Origin: Oscillospiraceae bacterium
GTDB taxonomy: Bacteria > Bacillota > Clostridia > Oscillospirales > CAG-382
Reading direction: 5' to 3'
NCBI GenBank assembly: GCA_022508745.1
Contig: JAFLUP010000016.1
Span: 1-41,839 of the forward strand
DNA: 41,839 nt
The notes beneath the pieces were generated by a model that worked only from the letters and a program-made list of their open reading frames with translations, did not search any database and was not told the DNA's origin. Shown here piece after piece: positions 32,347 through 41,185 of the stretch. The position numbers were made by a program, and so were the translations under genes. Position 1 is the stretch's first letter; every line of letters starts with the position of its first letter.

Positions 32347-34050
32347 TTATTGAAGCGGGGTACCTTCCAAACAGTACCGCCTGATCCGATCATAACAGCT
32401 CTTGCTTGGCTTCTCTTCGCCCATACAGCCGGCGAGATACACCTCCCGCGAAGTTTCCCGCGTTCCGTTGACCACCTGTCGCAGCATCAGATAATCAATC
32501 ACCGTTACTTCGCCGTCACAGTCCAAATCGCCGTAGATCACCGCGATATAGGTTCTGCCGCCTCCGTTGATGCGGTCGCCGGTCGCCAGGTACGCGCCGT
32601 CGGAATAGCACCTCACCGATGTAGTAAACATATTGAAGAGCCGGATGACCGCGGTGTGCGGGGTAAAGCCGGTCACGTAGTCGTCCTGAACGGTGAGAGA
32701 AGAATCCCTCGGCGTCAGCACTGCGCGATCCGCCAGCCCCCAGTGGGAAAGCAGCCACTCATTGCGCCGCTGCAGCCATGCGCGGAGATATTCCACATTC
32801 GCTTCGTAGGTGGATTCCGGGATGCGCATATAGGTCGAATACTTCCGCCCGACATTCCACCCCGCCTCCGAGAAGTTGCGGGAAATGGAGGTGGAAGCGC
32901 TCTGGATCGCGCGGTCGATGTAGTTCTGTCCGAGGATGTTGTCCTGATACAAATTCACGATCAAGTCCTGCAATTCCAGATAGCGGTCGTACACCGCATC
33001 CCGGAATTGCTTATATTGCAGCAGTCTCTTAAACCAGATACAGTCGCTCCAAATGCCCTGCGCACTATCCCCATAGTAATTATTATACGAGGTATAATAG
33101 TCCGAATCGCAATTACCGGAGGACAGATCAAAATCCCATACGGGACCGGCACACATCTTCCCATCCTTGTAGTAAAAACGGGTGGAAAGTGTGGCGACGT
33201 CCACGTTTTTGAACAGCTCGTTGCAAATATAATTGTCCACAAAGGTAGGGATATCAAAGGCTGTCTTCACCTTCTCATAATCTCCGCTGAGAAGCGCTTT
33301 TTCCGCCTGATTGATCTTATCGAGTATCTCCCGCCGCTGTGCGGTGGTGGGGGTATCCGGCGAAGTGATGCCGAATTCAAAGCCCATAGAGCTTTTCACA
33401 TACGTCCTGCCCGCGTCTTGCCGCACGTCCCGCTCCAGAAGGAACTCGCCCTTGTCGAGATCGACGTCTACCCGGCCGCTCCCTTCCGTGATCGCTTCGC
33501 AAAGCTGGTAACAGCCCGCATATCTCCCGTTGAAATACACATCCACCAGCATGGAGTCCGGCGTGTACTTGAGCCCCATCCCACGGGCAAAATCGAACAC
33601 CGCCTGATTACGGATGAGCGTGGGATCGTAAAGATTCGCGATGAGACAATACCGCTTCCCTTTCCCCATGCCGAACAGGTTGATCTTCGAGCTGAACTTG
33701 ATATTATACGGTTTCTTTTCCCCGCTGGAGGTGGAATTCCCGCGGATGCGGATGGTGGCGTTCTGATCCGCCACTTCCGAAAAGGTTCCGCCGATGGCGT
33801 CCACCGCCACGACGGTGCAGGAAACGTAGTACTCCCGGTTCACGTTGCTCGCGCCCTCGATATAGATCGCCGGAACGTCCTTCGAGCGCTGATAGGATTT
33901 TCCGTTAAATTGAAAGGTATTCCCCGCCGCAGAAACCGTCGTAAACAACGGGCTGATGCTCGCCAACAGCAGGCACAATGTCAACAGACATTTCGACAGC
34001 AGCAAAACCCCTTTACGCCGCCGTGAGACCTGCCCTTCCTTCCGCTTCAT
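32347..34050 (-). CDS. Secreted CotH-family protein kinase with C-terminal dockerin-like domain
   Basis: A 567-aa exported protein. The start at 34050 is set by GGGGGAGGAGC and opens a basic signal peptide (RRRKGVLLLSK, then LLTLCLLLASISPLFTT-VSA). The CotH kinase domain (PF08757) is complete: IRIRGNST, NLYDPTLIRNQAVFDFARG, a NGRYAGCYQLCEAI loop and the metal-binding GPVWDFDLSSG. CotH in Bacillus is a spore-coat kinase, while secreted versions occur in cellulosome-forming Clostridia. The C-terminal ~65 residues hold a type-I dockerin-like calcium repeat (YGDLDCDGEVTVIDYLMLRQ) with a degenerate second repeat. It heads a minus-strand unit with udk and two ABC exporters. Confidence 0.88.
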   Translation of the reverse strand: MKRKEGQVSRRRKGVLLLSKCLLTLCLLLASISPLFTTVSAAGNTFQFNGKSYQRSKDVPAIYIEGASNVNREYYVSCTVVAVDAIGGTFSEVADQNATIRIRGNSTSSGEKKPYNIKFSSKINLFGMGKGKRYCLIANLYDPTLIRNQAVFDFARGMGLKYTPDSMLVDVYFNGRYAGCYQLCEAITEGSGRVDVDLDKGEFLLERDVRQDAGRTYVKSSMGFEFGITSPDTPTTAQRREILDKINQAEKALLSGDYEKVKTAFDIPTFVDNYICNELFKNVDVATLSTRFYYKDGKMCAGPVWDFDLSSGNCDSDYYTSYNNYYGDSAQGIWSDCIWFKRLLQYKQFRDAVYDRYLELQDLIVNLYQDNILGQNYIDRAIQSASTSISRNFSEAGWNVGRKYSTYMRIPESTYEANVEYLRAWLQRRNEWLLSHWGLADRAVLTPRDSSLTVQDDYVTGFTPHTAVIRLFNMFTTSVRCYSDGAYLATGDRINGGGRTYIAVIYGDLDCDGEVTVIDYLMLRQVVNGTRETSREVYLAGCMGEEKPSKSCYDRIRRYCLEGTPLQ

Positions 34051-34087
34051 GCTCCTCCCCCTTTCGATGACTCGTCTATCCAGTGCT

Positions 34088-34116
34088 ATTATAATGAATA
34101 AAAGGGAATTTGTCAA
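34088..34116 (-). promoter_or_regulatory. Perfect consensus promoter of the cotH-udk-ABC-ABC unit
   Basis: On the minus strand TTGACA (34111-34116), 17 bases and TATAAT (34088-34093), 38 bases from the cotH start. Confidence 0.9.
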
Positions 34117-34174
34117 CCGAAAAGCGGCGATATTCCCCTTTTTTGAAAAAAGAAAACTTTTTTTGCAAAAGGTC

Positions 34175-34203
34175 TTGACAAACTGCAGTTTGCATGGTAT
34201 TAT
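34175..34203 (+). promoter_or_regulatory. Promoter of the GntR-ABC operon
   Basis: TTGACA (34175-34180), 17 bases and TATTAT (34198-34203); the spacer contains the dyad AAACTGCAGTTT (34180-34191). The operator listed next begins 3 bases downstream of the -10. Confidence 0.85.
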
Positions 34204-34205
34204 CC

Positions 34206-34232
34206 AACTGTACTATCCGTATTAGTACAGTT
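34206..34232 (+). promoter_or_regulatory. 27-bp operator palindrome of the GntR/YtrA-type regulator
   Basis: AACTGTACTA (34206-34215) and its exact complement TAGTACAGTT (34223-34232) flank a 7-base spacer. It covers the expected transcription start, and GTAC half-sites match the kind recognised by YtrA-type GntR repressors, so the first gene most likely represses its own operon here. Confidence 0.8.
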
Positions 34233-34258
34233 AAACACGAAAGGAGACTCCGTCGCCG

Positions 34259-34648
34259 ATGCTTTCCGTTGACATTTTCTCCCGCGTACCCATCTACCAG
34301 CAGGTGATCGACGGGATCAAAGAACAGATCCGCCTTGGACTCTACAAGCAAGGAGAGCAGATCCCCTCCATTCGGGAGCTATCCGTCGAGATAGGCGTCA
34401 ACCCGAACACGGTGTCCAAAGCCTATCTGGAGTTAGAGCGATCCGGCATCCTCACCGCCGCCATGGGAAAAGGCTACTTTGTCGCGCCGGATGCGTCGGA
34501 ACGGATTCGAAGCGCACTCACCGAAACCGAGCGGCAGACACTTTGCGCCGCAGCCGAAAAGCTTGCGGGCGCGGGGATCCCCGAAGAGGAGCTGCTGCAA
34601 CTCATCCATCAAGTCTATCAAAACCATGTGAGAAAGGAAGGTTCGTGA
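34259..34648 (+). CDS. GntR-family transcriptional regulator, YtrA subfamily
   Basis: A 129-aa repressor with a winged helix-turn-helix at about 10-75 (PIYQQVIDGIKEQIRLGL, IPSIRELSVEIGVNPNTVSK, YLELERSGILT) and a short helical C-terminal tail (about 80-129), the defining small size of the YtrA subfamily. Such regulators control their own ABC transporter operons, often induced by cell-wall antibiotics. The ATG at 34259 has AAGGAG 12 bases upstream, somewhat long. The stop at 34648 almost touches the ABC ATPase gene (2 bases before its ATG). The 27-bp palindrome upstream is its presumed binding site. Confidence 0.92.
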   Translation: MLSVDIFSRVPIYQQVIDGIKEQIRLGLYKQGEQIPSIRELSVEIGVNPNTVSKAYLELERSGILTAAMGKGYFVAPDASERIRSALTETERQTLCAAAEKLAGAGIPEEELLQLIHQVYQNHVRKEGS

Positions 34649-34650
34649 CC

Positions 34651-35550
34651 ATGATCCATGCGAAAAACGTGACGATGAAGTTCGACCGCTTCACCGCCCT
34701 CAACAATATGAACTGTTCCATCCCCGACGGCTGTATCTACGGTCTGGTGGGGAGCAACGGCGCCGGAAAATCCACCTTTCTGCGCCTCATCAGCGGCGTG
34801 TACCGACCGTTGGAAGGAACCATCACGATCGACGGACAGCCCGTCTATGAAAATCCGGAGATCAAAAAGCAGATCGTCTATGTGCCGGATGACCTGTACT
34901 TTCTGCCCCAAGCATCCATGAAGCGGATGGCGAAGTTCTACAGCGCTATCTACGAGACGTTCTCCTTCGAACGGTTTGAAAACCTGACTTCCACCTTCGG
35001 GCTGGATCCCAACGCCAACCTCAACACCTTCTCCAAGGGGATGCGGCGGCAGGCGGCCACCATTCTGGCACTGGCGACCTCTCCGAAGTATCTGTATTTC
35101 GACGAGACCTTTGACGGACTGGACCCGGTCATGCGCAATCTGGTCAAAACCGTCATCTACAACGACGTGGCGGAACGGCAGACCACCGCCATCATCACCT
35201 CCCACTCCCTGCGGGAGCTGGAGGACACCTGCGATCAGCTGGCGCTGCTGCACAAGGGCGGCATCATCTTCGAAAGCGACATTCAGAACCTCAAGACTTC
35301 CCTGTTCAAGGTACAGATCGCCTTTCAAGACAGCTACGACCGGAGTCGGTTCGACGGCATAGAAATACTGGACTACAAGCAGAAAGGCTCTGTCGCCACC
35401 TTCATCGCCCGGGGCGATCGTGAGAGATGCAGGGAGACGCTGCAAGCGACGGATCCCTTGCTGCTGGACCTTCTGCCGCTGAGTCTGGAGGAAGTGTTCA
35501 TTTACGAAATGGAAGCGCTGGGGTACGCTTTCAAGGACATTTTGATGTGA
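34651..35550 (+). CDS. ABC transporter ATP-binding protein (YtrB-like)
   Basis: A 299-aa ATPase of a peptide/antibiotic-response transporter. Walker A is LVGSNGAGKSTFLRLI, the Q-loop region is IVYVPDDLYFLPQ, the signature is the variant FSKGMRRQAA (seen in the NatA/YtrB group in place of LSGGQ), and Walker B is YLYFDETFDGLDP with the switch ITSHSLRELED. A C-terminal ~80-residue extension follows. ATG 34651 is used; an in-frame GTG at 34645 lies close to AAGGAAGG and is a possible alternative. The permease gene starts 16 bases after its stop. The pair with the GntR repressor mirrors the ytr operon. Confidence 0.9.
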   Translation: MIHAKNVTMKFDRFTALNNMNCSIPDGCIYGLVGSNGAGKSTFLRLISGVYRPLEGTITIDGQPVYENPEIKKQIVYVPDDLYFLPQASMKRMAKFYSAIYETFSFERFENLTSTFGLDPNANLNTFSKGMRRQAATILALATSPKYLYFDETFDGLDPVMRNLVKTVIYNDVAERQTTAIITSHSLRELEDTCDQLALLHKGGIIFESDIQNLKTSLFKVQIAFQDSYDRSRFDGIEILDYKQKGSVATFIARGDRERCRETLQATDPLLLDLLPLSLEEVFIYEMEALGYAFKDILM

Positions 35551-35566
35551 TTTTCGGAGGGAAACC

Positions 35567-37684
35567 ATGAAATATATCTTTCATTTCAAATTGTACGTAG
35601 AAGGGCTGAAAAAGATCCGTCTGGTAGGGATCATCGCAGGGATCATCGTCCTCATCGGCAACGCCCTTCCGCCGGTGACCAGCTTGCTCGAACGCACCGA
35701 AGGCGACGGCACTGTTACCATCCTGACCGCCTCCGATTTTGCGATTCCCACGCCGTTCCTTCTGTTCCTGACGCCCTTTTTCTTCCTTTCCATGTATTCG
35801 TTCCTCAACAAACGCAACGAATCCGACTTCTACCACGCCGTTCCGTTTAAGCGCAGCTGCGTGCTGTTGACCTTCCTTGCGTCCATCTATACATGGATCT
35901 GGGGGCTTCTGCTGATTTCTCTGCTGCTGACCGGGCTGCTCTGGGCGCTCTGCCCGGGCGTCAGTTTCGCCGTCAGCGTGATCCCGCAGCTATTCGGCGT
36001 TTACGCCGCGGCGTCGCTCTATATCGGCAGCTTTGTGCTGCTTGCCATGACGCTGACCGGCACCGTGATCTCCAACATCGCCGTTTCGGGGATTCTGCTG
36101 TTCTTTGTGCGCCTCGTCGGCTCCATCGTGACGGTCATTTTGGACTGTCTGGTCCCCATCCTGGACCTTGCCTATTCTCCGATGCGCATCTTGAGCATGC
36201 GCTACTACCTGCCCGCAGCGGTCCTTACCTCTTTCTACGACGCGTCCATCTTCAAAAGCGTGGGGCTGTGGGTCTATTCCTTCGCGGTTCTTGCGGTGCT
36301 GTACGCGCTGGCGATCTTTTGCTACTGCCGCCGCAAAAGCGAAAGCGCCAACAAGAGTACACCTAATCGGGGCTTACAGCATGTCTTCCGCTGCGCCTTC
36401 ACCCTACCGGTGGTCCTACTGGCGGCGTATGCGTGGATTCGCGAAGAAGGGACCTCCTTTATCGTATTTCTGCTGGTCTTTGCGGTGGTCGCATACTTCC
36501 TCTATGAGTTGATCACCACAAAAAGCCTTCATTCCACCCTGCGCGCAGCTCCTATGGTGGTGATCCCCTTTCTATGCAGCGGGCTGATCATCGGCGGCTG
36601 CTTCCTGACCCGCAACGCCGTGCTGAATACCACGTACGAAGCCGACGAAATCCGCACCGTACGCATCTACAGCTATTCCAGCCTGTTTGACCTGTTCATG
36701 CGGGGATCGGACAGCTATGAGGCACTCGCAACGGAGGGGGTCCGTATTTCCGACCGGGAAGCGGCACAGCTGGTCGCCGAAGCGTTGGAGAAGAGCATCC
36801 AGAAAGCCAAAGGGGATGATCCCTACCGATGGGATCACAATACACGCGGCGCAAACGTAGAGATCACGCTGCGATCCGGGAAACGGATCGGACGTTACCT
36901 CACCTTCACGGAGGAGAAGTACAGAGAACTGCAAAAGGCGATCCAATCCTCGGAGGAATTCCGCAAGGCGTATATCCGCCTGCCGGAAACCAAATATATC
37001 CAGCGCATCCACGCAACCTTGTGCTACGACGTTTCACAGGATGACCTGATGCGTCTCTGGGAGACCTTTGCAAAGGAGTACGGCGCATTAAGCGAGGAAG
37101 AGAAGGTCACATTCAAGAATAAGTACCGCCGCACCATCAACAATCAACGGGAAGACATTTATGTCGAGGGCGAGGACGGCGAAAGTGGCGGTCCGCTGAC
37201 CGGGGAACTCTTCCTGAATGTGCGCGGCGCCGTCGGACCGGATACCTTTGAATCCATTTACTTCATTCCGGAGAGCTTCACCCAAACCCGTGCGCTCTAT
37301 TTCGAGCTTTGCGCACCCGAACGCGACCGTGTGCGGGACGAACTGGCTTCTTTCTCCAAAGGCGGCTATGATAAAAAGCTGGCAGAGGAAGACGCCTACC
37401 TCCAGTTGAACATTTATATCCATATCATCCGGAACGGAATAGAAAATGCGTCCATTTATTCCGTCACAAACGGGGAAACGCAGACGGCAGCCTACAAGGA
37501 GCAGAAAGCGCTGATCAGAAATCTGCTCCCTTGCCTGACTGATGTGCCGGAAGAAGAGGACTATATCAGGTTGGAGATCGAAGTCAACGGCTATGACAAG
37601 GATCATAACAGCTGCACGACCCATCTGGTAACCTTTTTCGGCTATACAGAGCTGCCGGAGGAGCTGATCGAAAAGACTCCTTGA
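35567..37684 (+). CDS. ABC transporter permease with DUF6449-like extracytoplasmic C-terminal part
   Basis: A 705-aa permease that should pair with the preceding ATPase. The first ~350 residues contain about nine hydrophobic helices in YtrC/YtrD style, beginning KYIFHFKLYVEGLKKIRLVG; the FLNKRNESDFYHAVPFKR motif is typical of ABC permeases of this clan. The C-terminal half (about 370-705) is a soluble, tyrosine-rich domain of the DUF6449 type, predicted outside the membrane. The start at 35567 follows GGAGGGAAACC. It ends the regulated operon; a long hairpin lies 41 bases downstream. Substrate unknown; bacitracin-like cell-wall peptides are the usual inducers of such systems. Confidence 0.85.
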   Translation: MKYIFHFKLYVEGLKKIRLVGIIAGIIVLIGNALPPVTSLLERTEGDGTVTILTASDFAIPTPFLLFLTPFFFLSMYSFLNKRNESDFYHAVPFKRSCVLLTFLASIYTWIWGLLLISLLLTGLLWALCPGVSFAVSVIPQLFGVYAAASLYIGSFVLLAMTLTGTVISNIAVSGILLFFVRLVGSIVTVILDCLVPILDLAYSPMRILSMRYYLPAAVLTSFYDASIFKSVGLWVYSFAVLAVLYALAIFCYCRRKSESANKSTPNRGLQHVFRCAFTLPVVLLAAYAWIREEGTSFIVFLLVFAVVAYFLYELITTKSLHSTLRAAPMVVIPFLCSGLIIGGCFLTRNAVLNTTYEADEIRTVRIYSYSSLFDLFMRGSDSYEALATEGVRISDREAAQLVAEALEKSIQKAKGDDPYRWDHNTRGANVEITLRSGKRIGRYLTFTEEKYRELQKAIQSSEEFRKAYIRLPETKYIQRIHATLCYDVSQDDLMRLWETFAKEYGALSEEEKVTFKNKYRRTINNQREDIYVEGEDGESGGPLTGELFLNVRGAVGPDTFESIYFIPESFTQTRALYFELCAPERDRVRDELASFSKGGYDKKLAEEDAYLQLNIYIHIIRNGIENASIYSVTNGETQTAAYKEQKALIRNLLPCLTDVPEEEDYIRLEIEVNGYDKDHNSCTTHLVTFFGYTELPEELIEKTP

Positions 37685-37724
37685 ATCAAGGTGGGGAACG
37701 TCACAAATCAATGGGGGAAAGAAA

Positions 37725-37765
37725 GAGGAGACACGGGGCGTCGGAAGACGCCCTCGTGTCCCCTC
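37725..37765 (+). other. Very long hairpin between the permease and vanZ-like genes
   Basis: About 18 paired bases (37725-37742 with 37747-37765, one mismatch and one bulge) close on a GGAA tetraloop. It is followed by AAAACTTGAGG, the ribosome site of the next gene, rather than T-residues. It may stabilise the upstream message end or control the vanZ-like gene; a simple terminator would normally carry a T-tract. Confidence 0.55.
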
Positions 37766-37783
37766 AAAACTTGAGGTATATCT

Positions 37784-38293
37784 ATGTTCAAATCCAAATC
37801 CCAAAGATGCTTCTCTTTTATCGTCTTTGGAATCTATTTTACACTTTTGATCTGGTTGGTGCTGTTCAAGCTGAACCTTCCTTTCTGGGAAGTCCGCCAC
37901 GTCCGAACGATCAATCTGATCCCCTTCTGGTACGACAGAGGAACCAGATTCCTGCTCCATTTGCAGGAAATGCTGTATAACATTCTCGCTTTTATTCCGC
38001 TGGGTGTGTATATGAGCATCTATAAACCCGGTTGGGCTCTTTGGAAGAAGGTCCTCCCCTGCTTCGTCGTCAGTTTTCTGTTTGAATCGCTGCAATTTGC
38101 CTTCGCGTTGGGCGTCAGCGACGTCACCGACCTCATTACCAACACCCTGGGCGGGGTCATCGGGATCCTGCTGTTCGCGCTGGCGCGAAACATATTTTCC
38201 GAAAAAAGCGTCGCCGTCATGAACACGCTCGTCCTTGCGGCGGAAGGATCGGCAGTTTCCCTGCTTGCCGTTCTTCTGATCGCGAACGGATAA
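37784..38293 (+). CDS. VanZ-like membrane protein
   Basis: A 169-aa protein of the VanZ-like family (PF04892). It has four to five hydrophobic helices with the family core: NLIPFW near residue 45, then LHLQEMLYNILAFIPLGVY (the N-I-L-x-F-x-P-L-G motif), SFLFESLQFAFALGVSDVTD (E-x-x-Q with V-S-D-V-x-D) and TNTLGGVIGIL. VanZ confers low-level teicoplanin resistance in enterococci, but most homologues have no known role. The ATG at 37784 follows TTGAGGTATATCT. It lies downstream of an antibiotic-responsive-type ABC operon, separated by a strong hairpin, and is followed by a terminator. No van genes are present. Confidence 0.9.
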   Translation: MFKSKSQRCFSFIVFGIYFTLLIWLVLFKLNLPFWEVRHVRTINLIPFWYDRGTRFLLHLQEMLYNILAFIPLGVYMSIYKPGWALWKKVLPCFVVSFLFESLQFAFALGVSDVTDLITNTLGGVIGILLFALARNIFSEKSVAVMNTLVLAAEGSAVSLLAVLLIANG

Positions 38294-38302
38294 AGACAAT
38301 CG

Positions 38303-38338
38303 AAAAGAGGAGACAACTTCGTGCGCCTCCTCTTTTTT
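38303..38338. terminator. Bidirectional terminator between the vanZ-like gene and clpP
   Basis: AAAAGAGGAG (38303-38312) pairs with CTCCTCTTTT (38327-38336) and is followed by further T residues. The loop is 14 bases. It serves converging genes. Confidence 0.75.
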
Positions 38339-38347
38339 CATGCGATT

Positions 38348-38935
38348 TTACTCTTCGTCCAGAACTTTATCAATGATGCCGTATTGCAGCGCTTCGTCCG
38401 GGAACATCCAGTTGTTGCGCTCGGTATCCCGGGTGACGTCCTCCACCGACTTGCCCACGTTGGAAGCAAGGATGCGGTTCAAACGCTGCTTGATGTCCAG
38501 CATATGCCGCGCCTCGATCTCCACATCCGTCGCCTGTCCCTGCGCACCGCCCAGAACCTGATGGATCATGATCTGGCTGTTGGGAAGCGCAAAGCGCTTG
38601 CCCTTGGTGCCGGCAGAAAGCAGGAACGCGCCCATGCTGGCGGCGAGCCCCACGCAGATGGTGGAAACGTCGCATTTCAGGTGCCGCATGGTGTCATAGA
38701 TGGCGAGTCCCGCGGAAACGGAGCCGCCCGGAGAGTTGATATACAGGCAGATCTCCCGCTGGGGATCCACCGCCTCCAGATAAAGCATCTGGGCGATGAT
38801 GGTGCAGGCGAGGTCGTCGCTGACCTCGTGGAACAACAGGATGATCCGGTCCTTCAACAAACGGGAAAACGGATCATAGCTGCGCTCGTAGCCGCCTTCC
38901 TTTTCAAAAAACTGGGGGGTAACGATCATGATCAA
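38348..38935 (-). CDS. clpP: ATP-dependent Clp protease proteolytic subunit
   Basis: A 195-aa serine peptidase that forms the tetradecameric barrel used by ClpX or ClpA/C for regulated protein turnover. The catalytic triad motifs are intact: [14 protein letters not shown] (Ser), [12 protein letters not shown] (His) and [13 protein letters not shown] (Asp). [16 protein letters not shown] and YINSPGGSV are typical. Start choice: TTG 38935 is 8 bases after AAGGAAAGG, while ATG 38929 (MIVTPQFF) is two codons later; either gives a normal N-terminus. It is the last gene of the minus-strand array, 30 bases after glyA, rather than next to clpX as usual. Confidence 0.94.
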   Translation of the reverse strand: MIMIVTPQFFEKEGGYERSYDPFSRLLKDRIILLFHEVSDDLACTIIAQMLYLEAVDPQREICLYINSPGGSVSAGLAIYDTMRHLKCDVSTICVGLAASMGAFLLSAGTKGKRFALPNSQIMIHQVLGGAQGQATDVEIEARHMLDIKQRLNRILASNVGKSVEDVTRDTERNNWMFPDEALQYGIIDKVLDEE

Positions 38936-38965
38936 AAACCATACCTTTCCTTGTGTTTGTGGCGT

Positions 38966-40204
38966 TTATTCGTAGATCGGATGTTCCTTGCAGAGTTTAT
39001 CCACTTCCGCGAGGACCTGTTCCTTCGTCCCTTCGAAATCTCTTGCCACCATGCCCATAAGTTTTGCTACCTGAACCATATCCTTTTCCACAAAGCCGCG
39101 GGTCGTGACGGCGGGAGTGCCGACGCGCAGACCGCTTGCCACCGTGGGCTTTTCCGGATCGTTGGGGATGGTGTTCTTATTGGCGGTGATGTGTACCTCG
39201 TCCAGCTGCACTTCGAAAGTGCGGCCGGTGAGCCCGAAGGGGCGCAGATCCAGCAGAATCAAATGATTATCCGTTCCGCCGGAGACCACCGCGAAGCCTT
39301 CCTTTTGCAATGCTTCACAGAACGCCTTGGCGTTTTTCACCACCTGCGTCTGGTACTGCACAAAGGCGGGTTGCAGCGCTTCCTGGAAGGCAACCGCCTT
39401 CGCGGCGATGATGTGCATCAGCGGACCGCCCTGTGTGCCCGGGAAGATCGCCTTGTCGATGAGCTTTGCATATTCCTCCTTGCAGAGGATCAAGCCGCCG
39501 CGGGGACCGCGCAGGGTCTTATGCGTGGTGGTCGTCACCACGTCCGCATAGGGGACCGGGTTGGGGTGCAGACCGGCGGCCACCAGACCGGCGATATGCG
39601 CCATATCCACCATCAGCTTCGCTCCCACACGGTCGGCAATGGCACGGCAACGCGGGAAGTCGATGGTACGCGCGTAAGCGGATGCGCCGACGACGATCAT
39701 CTTCGGCTGACATTCCACGGCGATGCGCTCCATCTCGTCGTAATCGATCATCTGGGTCTCATCTGAAACACCGTAGGGAACGATATGGAAGTACTTGCCG
39801 GAGATATTCACCGGCGACCCGTGGGAAAGATGCCCGCCGTGGGCGAGATTCATGCCCATCACTGTGTCCCCCGGCTGGCAGAGTGCAAAGAACACCGCCA
39901 GATTGGCGGATGCGCCGGAATGGGGCTGCACGTTAGCATGCTCCGCACCGAACAGTCTGCACGCACGTTCCCGTGCGATCTCCTCCACCTTATCCACTTC
40001 CCCGCAGCCGCCATAGTAACGATGGGCGGGGTAGCCCTCGGCATATTTGTTGGTCAGAATACTGCCGGCGGCGGCAAGAACCGCCTCGGAGACGATGTTC
40101 TCGCTGGCGATCAGTTCGATGTTGCGGCGCTGACGCCCCAGTTCCCCTGCGATGGCGGAAGCGAGAACCGGATCCAGGTTTTGCAGATAGTCGATGCTGT
40201 ACAT
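38966..40204 (-). CDS. glyA: Serine hydroxymethyltransferase
   Basis: A 412-aa PLP enzyme that converts serine and tetrahydrofolate to glycine and 5,10-methylene-THF, the main one-carbon source. Visible are [44 protein letters not shown], the PLP-lysine loop [16 protein letters not shown] and [16 protein letters not shown], and the C-terminal [12 protein letters not shown]. Length is standard. ATG 40204 follows AAAGGAACATACTC. It is embedded between a nucleotidyltransferase gene (39 bases upstream) and clpP. Confidence 0.96.
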   Translation of the reverse strand: MYSIDYLQNLDPVLASAIAGELGRQRRNIELIASENIVSEAVLAAAGSILTNKYAEGYPAHRYYGGCGEVDKVEEIARERACRLFGAEHANVQPHSGASANLAVFFALCQPGDTVMGMNLAHGGHLSHGSPVNISGKYFHIVPYGVSDETQMIDYDEMERIAVECQPKMIVVGASAYARTIDFPRCRAIADRVGAKLMVDMAHIAGLVAAGLHPNPVPYADVVTTTTHKTLRGPRGGLILCKEEYAKLIDKAIFPGTQGGPLMHIIAAKAVAFQEALQPAFVQYQTQVVKNAKAFCEALQKEGFAVVSGGTDNHLILLDLRPFGLTGRTFEVQLDEVHITANKNTIPNDPEKPTVASGLRVGTPAVTTRGFVEKDMVQVAKLMGMVARDFEGTKEQVLAEVDKLCKEHPIYE

Positions 40205-40243
40205 GAGTATGTTCCTTTCTATGTCGTTTGCACAAACGGTGTT

Positions 40244-41152
40244 TTAAGAGATGCCCGCGGAAGCCGTCCAAAGCCGGGAGGGATACTCCCCTGCCCGGAT
40301 ACACGCCTCCAGATAGGCGCGGAAGGCGGGGCGATCCTCCTGATAAGTCACGCCCTTCCAGACGCAATCGGTTTTCACCACGCGGATGGAATAGCCCGGC
40401 GCGCGGACCACATCCTCTGCCAGCTCCGTCAGGTAGCTTTCCTCTTTTATCAGGTCGGACGCGGGATCCGTCAGGAAAGCCCGCAGGCGGCGCTCCGCAA
40501 AATCAAAGATCTTCGGCGTAAAGCCCCAGAAATTCATGGAAACCGGCGTGTTGCCTTCGATGGAGATCCATTTCCCGTTTTCTTCGTACTTCGCGTTTTC
40601 CCCCTCCGGCAGGATCTGCTTGCGCTCAACGATCCCGGTCAACAGTCCGTTCTCGGTCTGACAGATCCCGCGGGAAACGGAACCGTTCTCCGAAAGGGTA
40701 TGGTTGACGATATACCCCGGCATACAGAACTCTCCCTCTCCGGCTTGATCCAGAAAGCGCTTGACCGCAAGGAAGGTGCCGTAGCCGTAGAAATCGTCCG
40801 CGTTGAAGATCGCAAAGGGACCCTCCACCTCCCTGCGGCAGCAGTAGAGCGCGTGGGTGGTTCCCAACGGCTTTATCCGCCCCTCCGGGAAGGATAGCCC
40901 TTCCGGCAGGTCGTCGGGGTCCTGAAACGCATACCGGACGCGGATGCGTCCCTCCAGCCGCTTGCCGATGGTATCGCGGAAGGTTTCGTACATCTCTTTT
41001 TTGATGATGAAAACTACGGTATCGTACCCGGCGCGGATGGCGTCGAATACAGAGTAATCGATGATAAATTCACCGGAAGGTCCGAGGGGATCAATCTGCT
41101 TCAGACCGCCATAGCGGTTTCCCATCCCGGCGGCGAGGATCACTGCCGTCAT
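40244..41152 (-). CDS. Sugar-phosphate nucleotidyltransferase-like protein
   Basis: A 302-aa protein of the NTP_transferase (GT-A-like) fold. It begins with the signature AVILAAGMGNRYGGLKQIDPLG (G-x-G-x-R and the activator lysine). An IFNADDFYG metal-binding Asp pair and NFWGFTPKIFDFAE, which corresponds to the family's sugar-binding region, follow. Proteins of this exact type are commonly annotated as nucleotidyltransferases acting on sugar-1-phosphates, with no proven substrate. It is 33 bases downstream of clpX and 39 bases before glyA in one array. It might supply activated sugars for surface glycans; that is inference. Confidence 0.85.
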   Translation of the reverse strand: MTAVILAAGMGNRYGGLKQIDPLGPSGEFIIDYSVFDAIRAGYDTVVFIIKKEMYETFRDTIGKRLEGRIRVRYAFQDPDDLPEGLSFPEGRIKPLGTTHALYCCRREVEGPFAIFNADDFYGYGTFLAVKRFLDQAGEGEFCMPGYIVNHTLSENGSVSRGICQTENGLLTGIVERKQILPEGENAKYEENGKWISIEGNTPVSMNFWGFTPKIFDFAERRLRAFLTDPASDLIKEESYLTELAEDVVRAPGYSIRVVKTDCVWKGVTYQEDRPAFRAYLEACIRAGEYPSRLWTASAGIS

Positions 41153-41185
41153 AATCGGTTTCCTTTCCTTTTGTTAAATCGATCG

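Noticed and set aside
28049-34026. Three plus-strand frames over 600 aa opposite the ABC and cotH genes
   Set aside because: Shadows of minus-strand genes with Walker, signature and CotH motifs; composition rich in Gln/His/Arg/Val without any domain.
37725-37765. Calling the long hairpin a standard terminator
   Set aside because: No T-tract follows on either strand in a useful position, so it is listed as an undefined hairpin instead.
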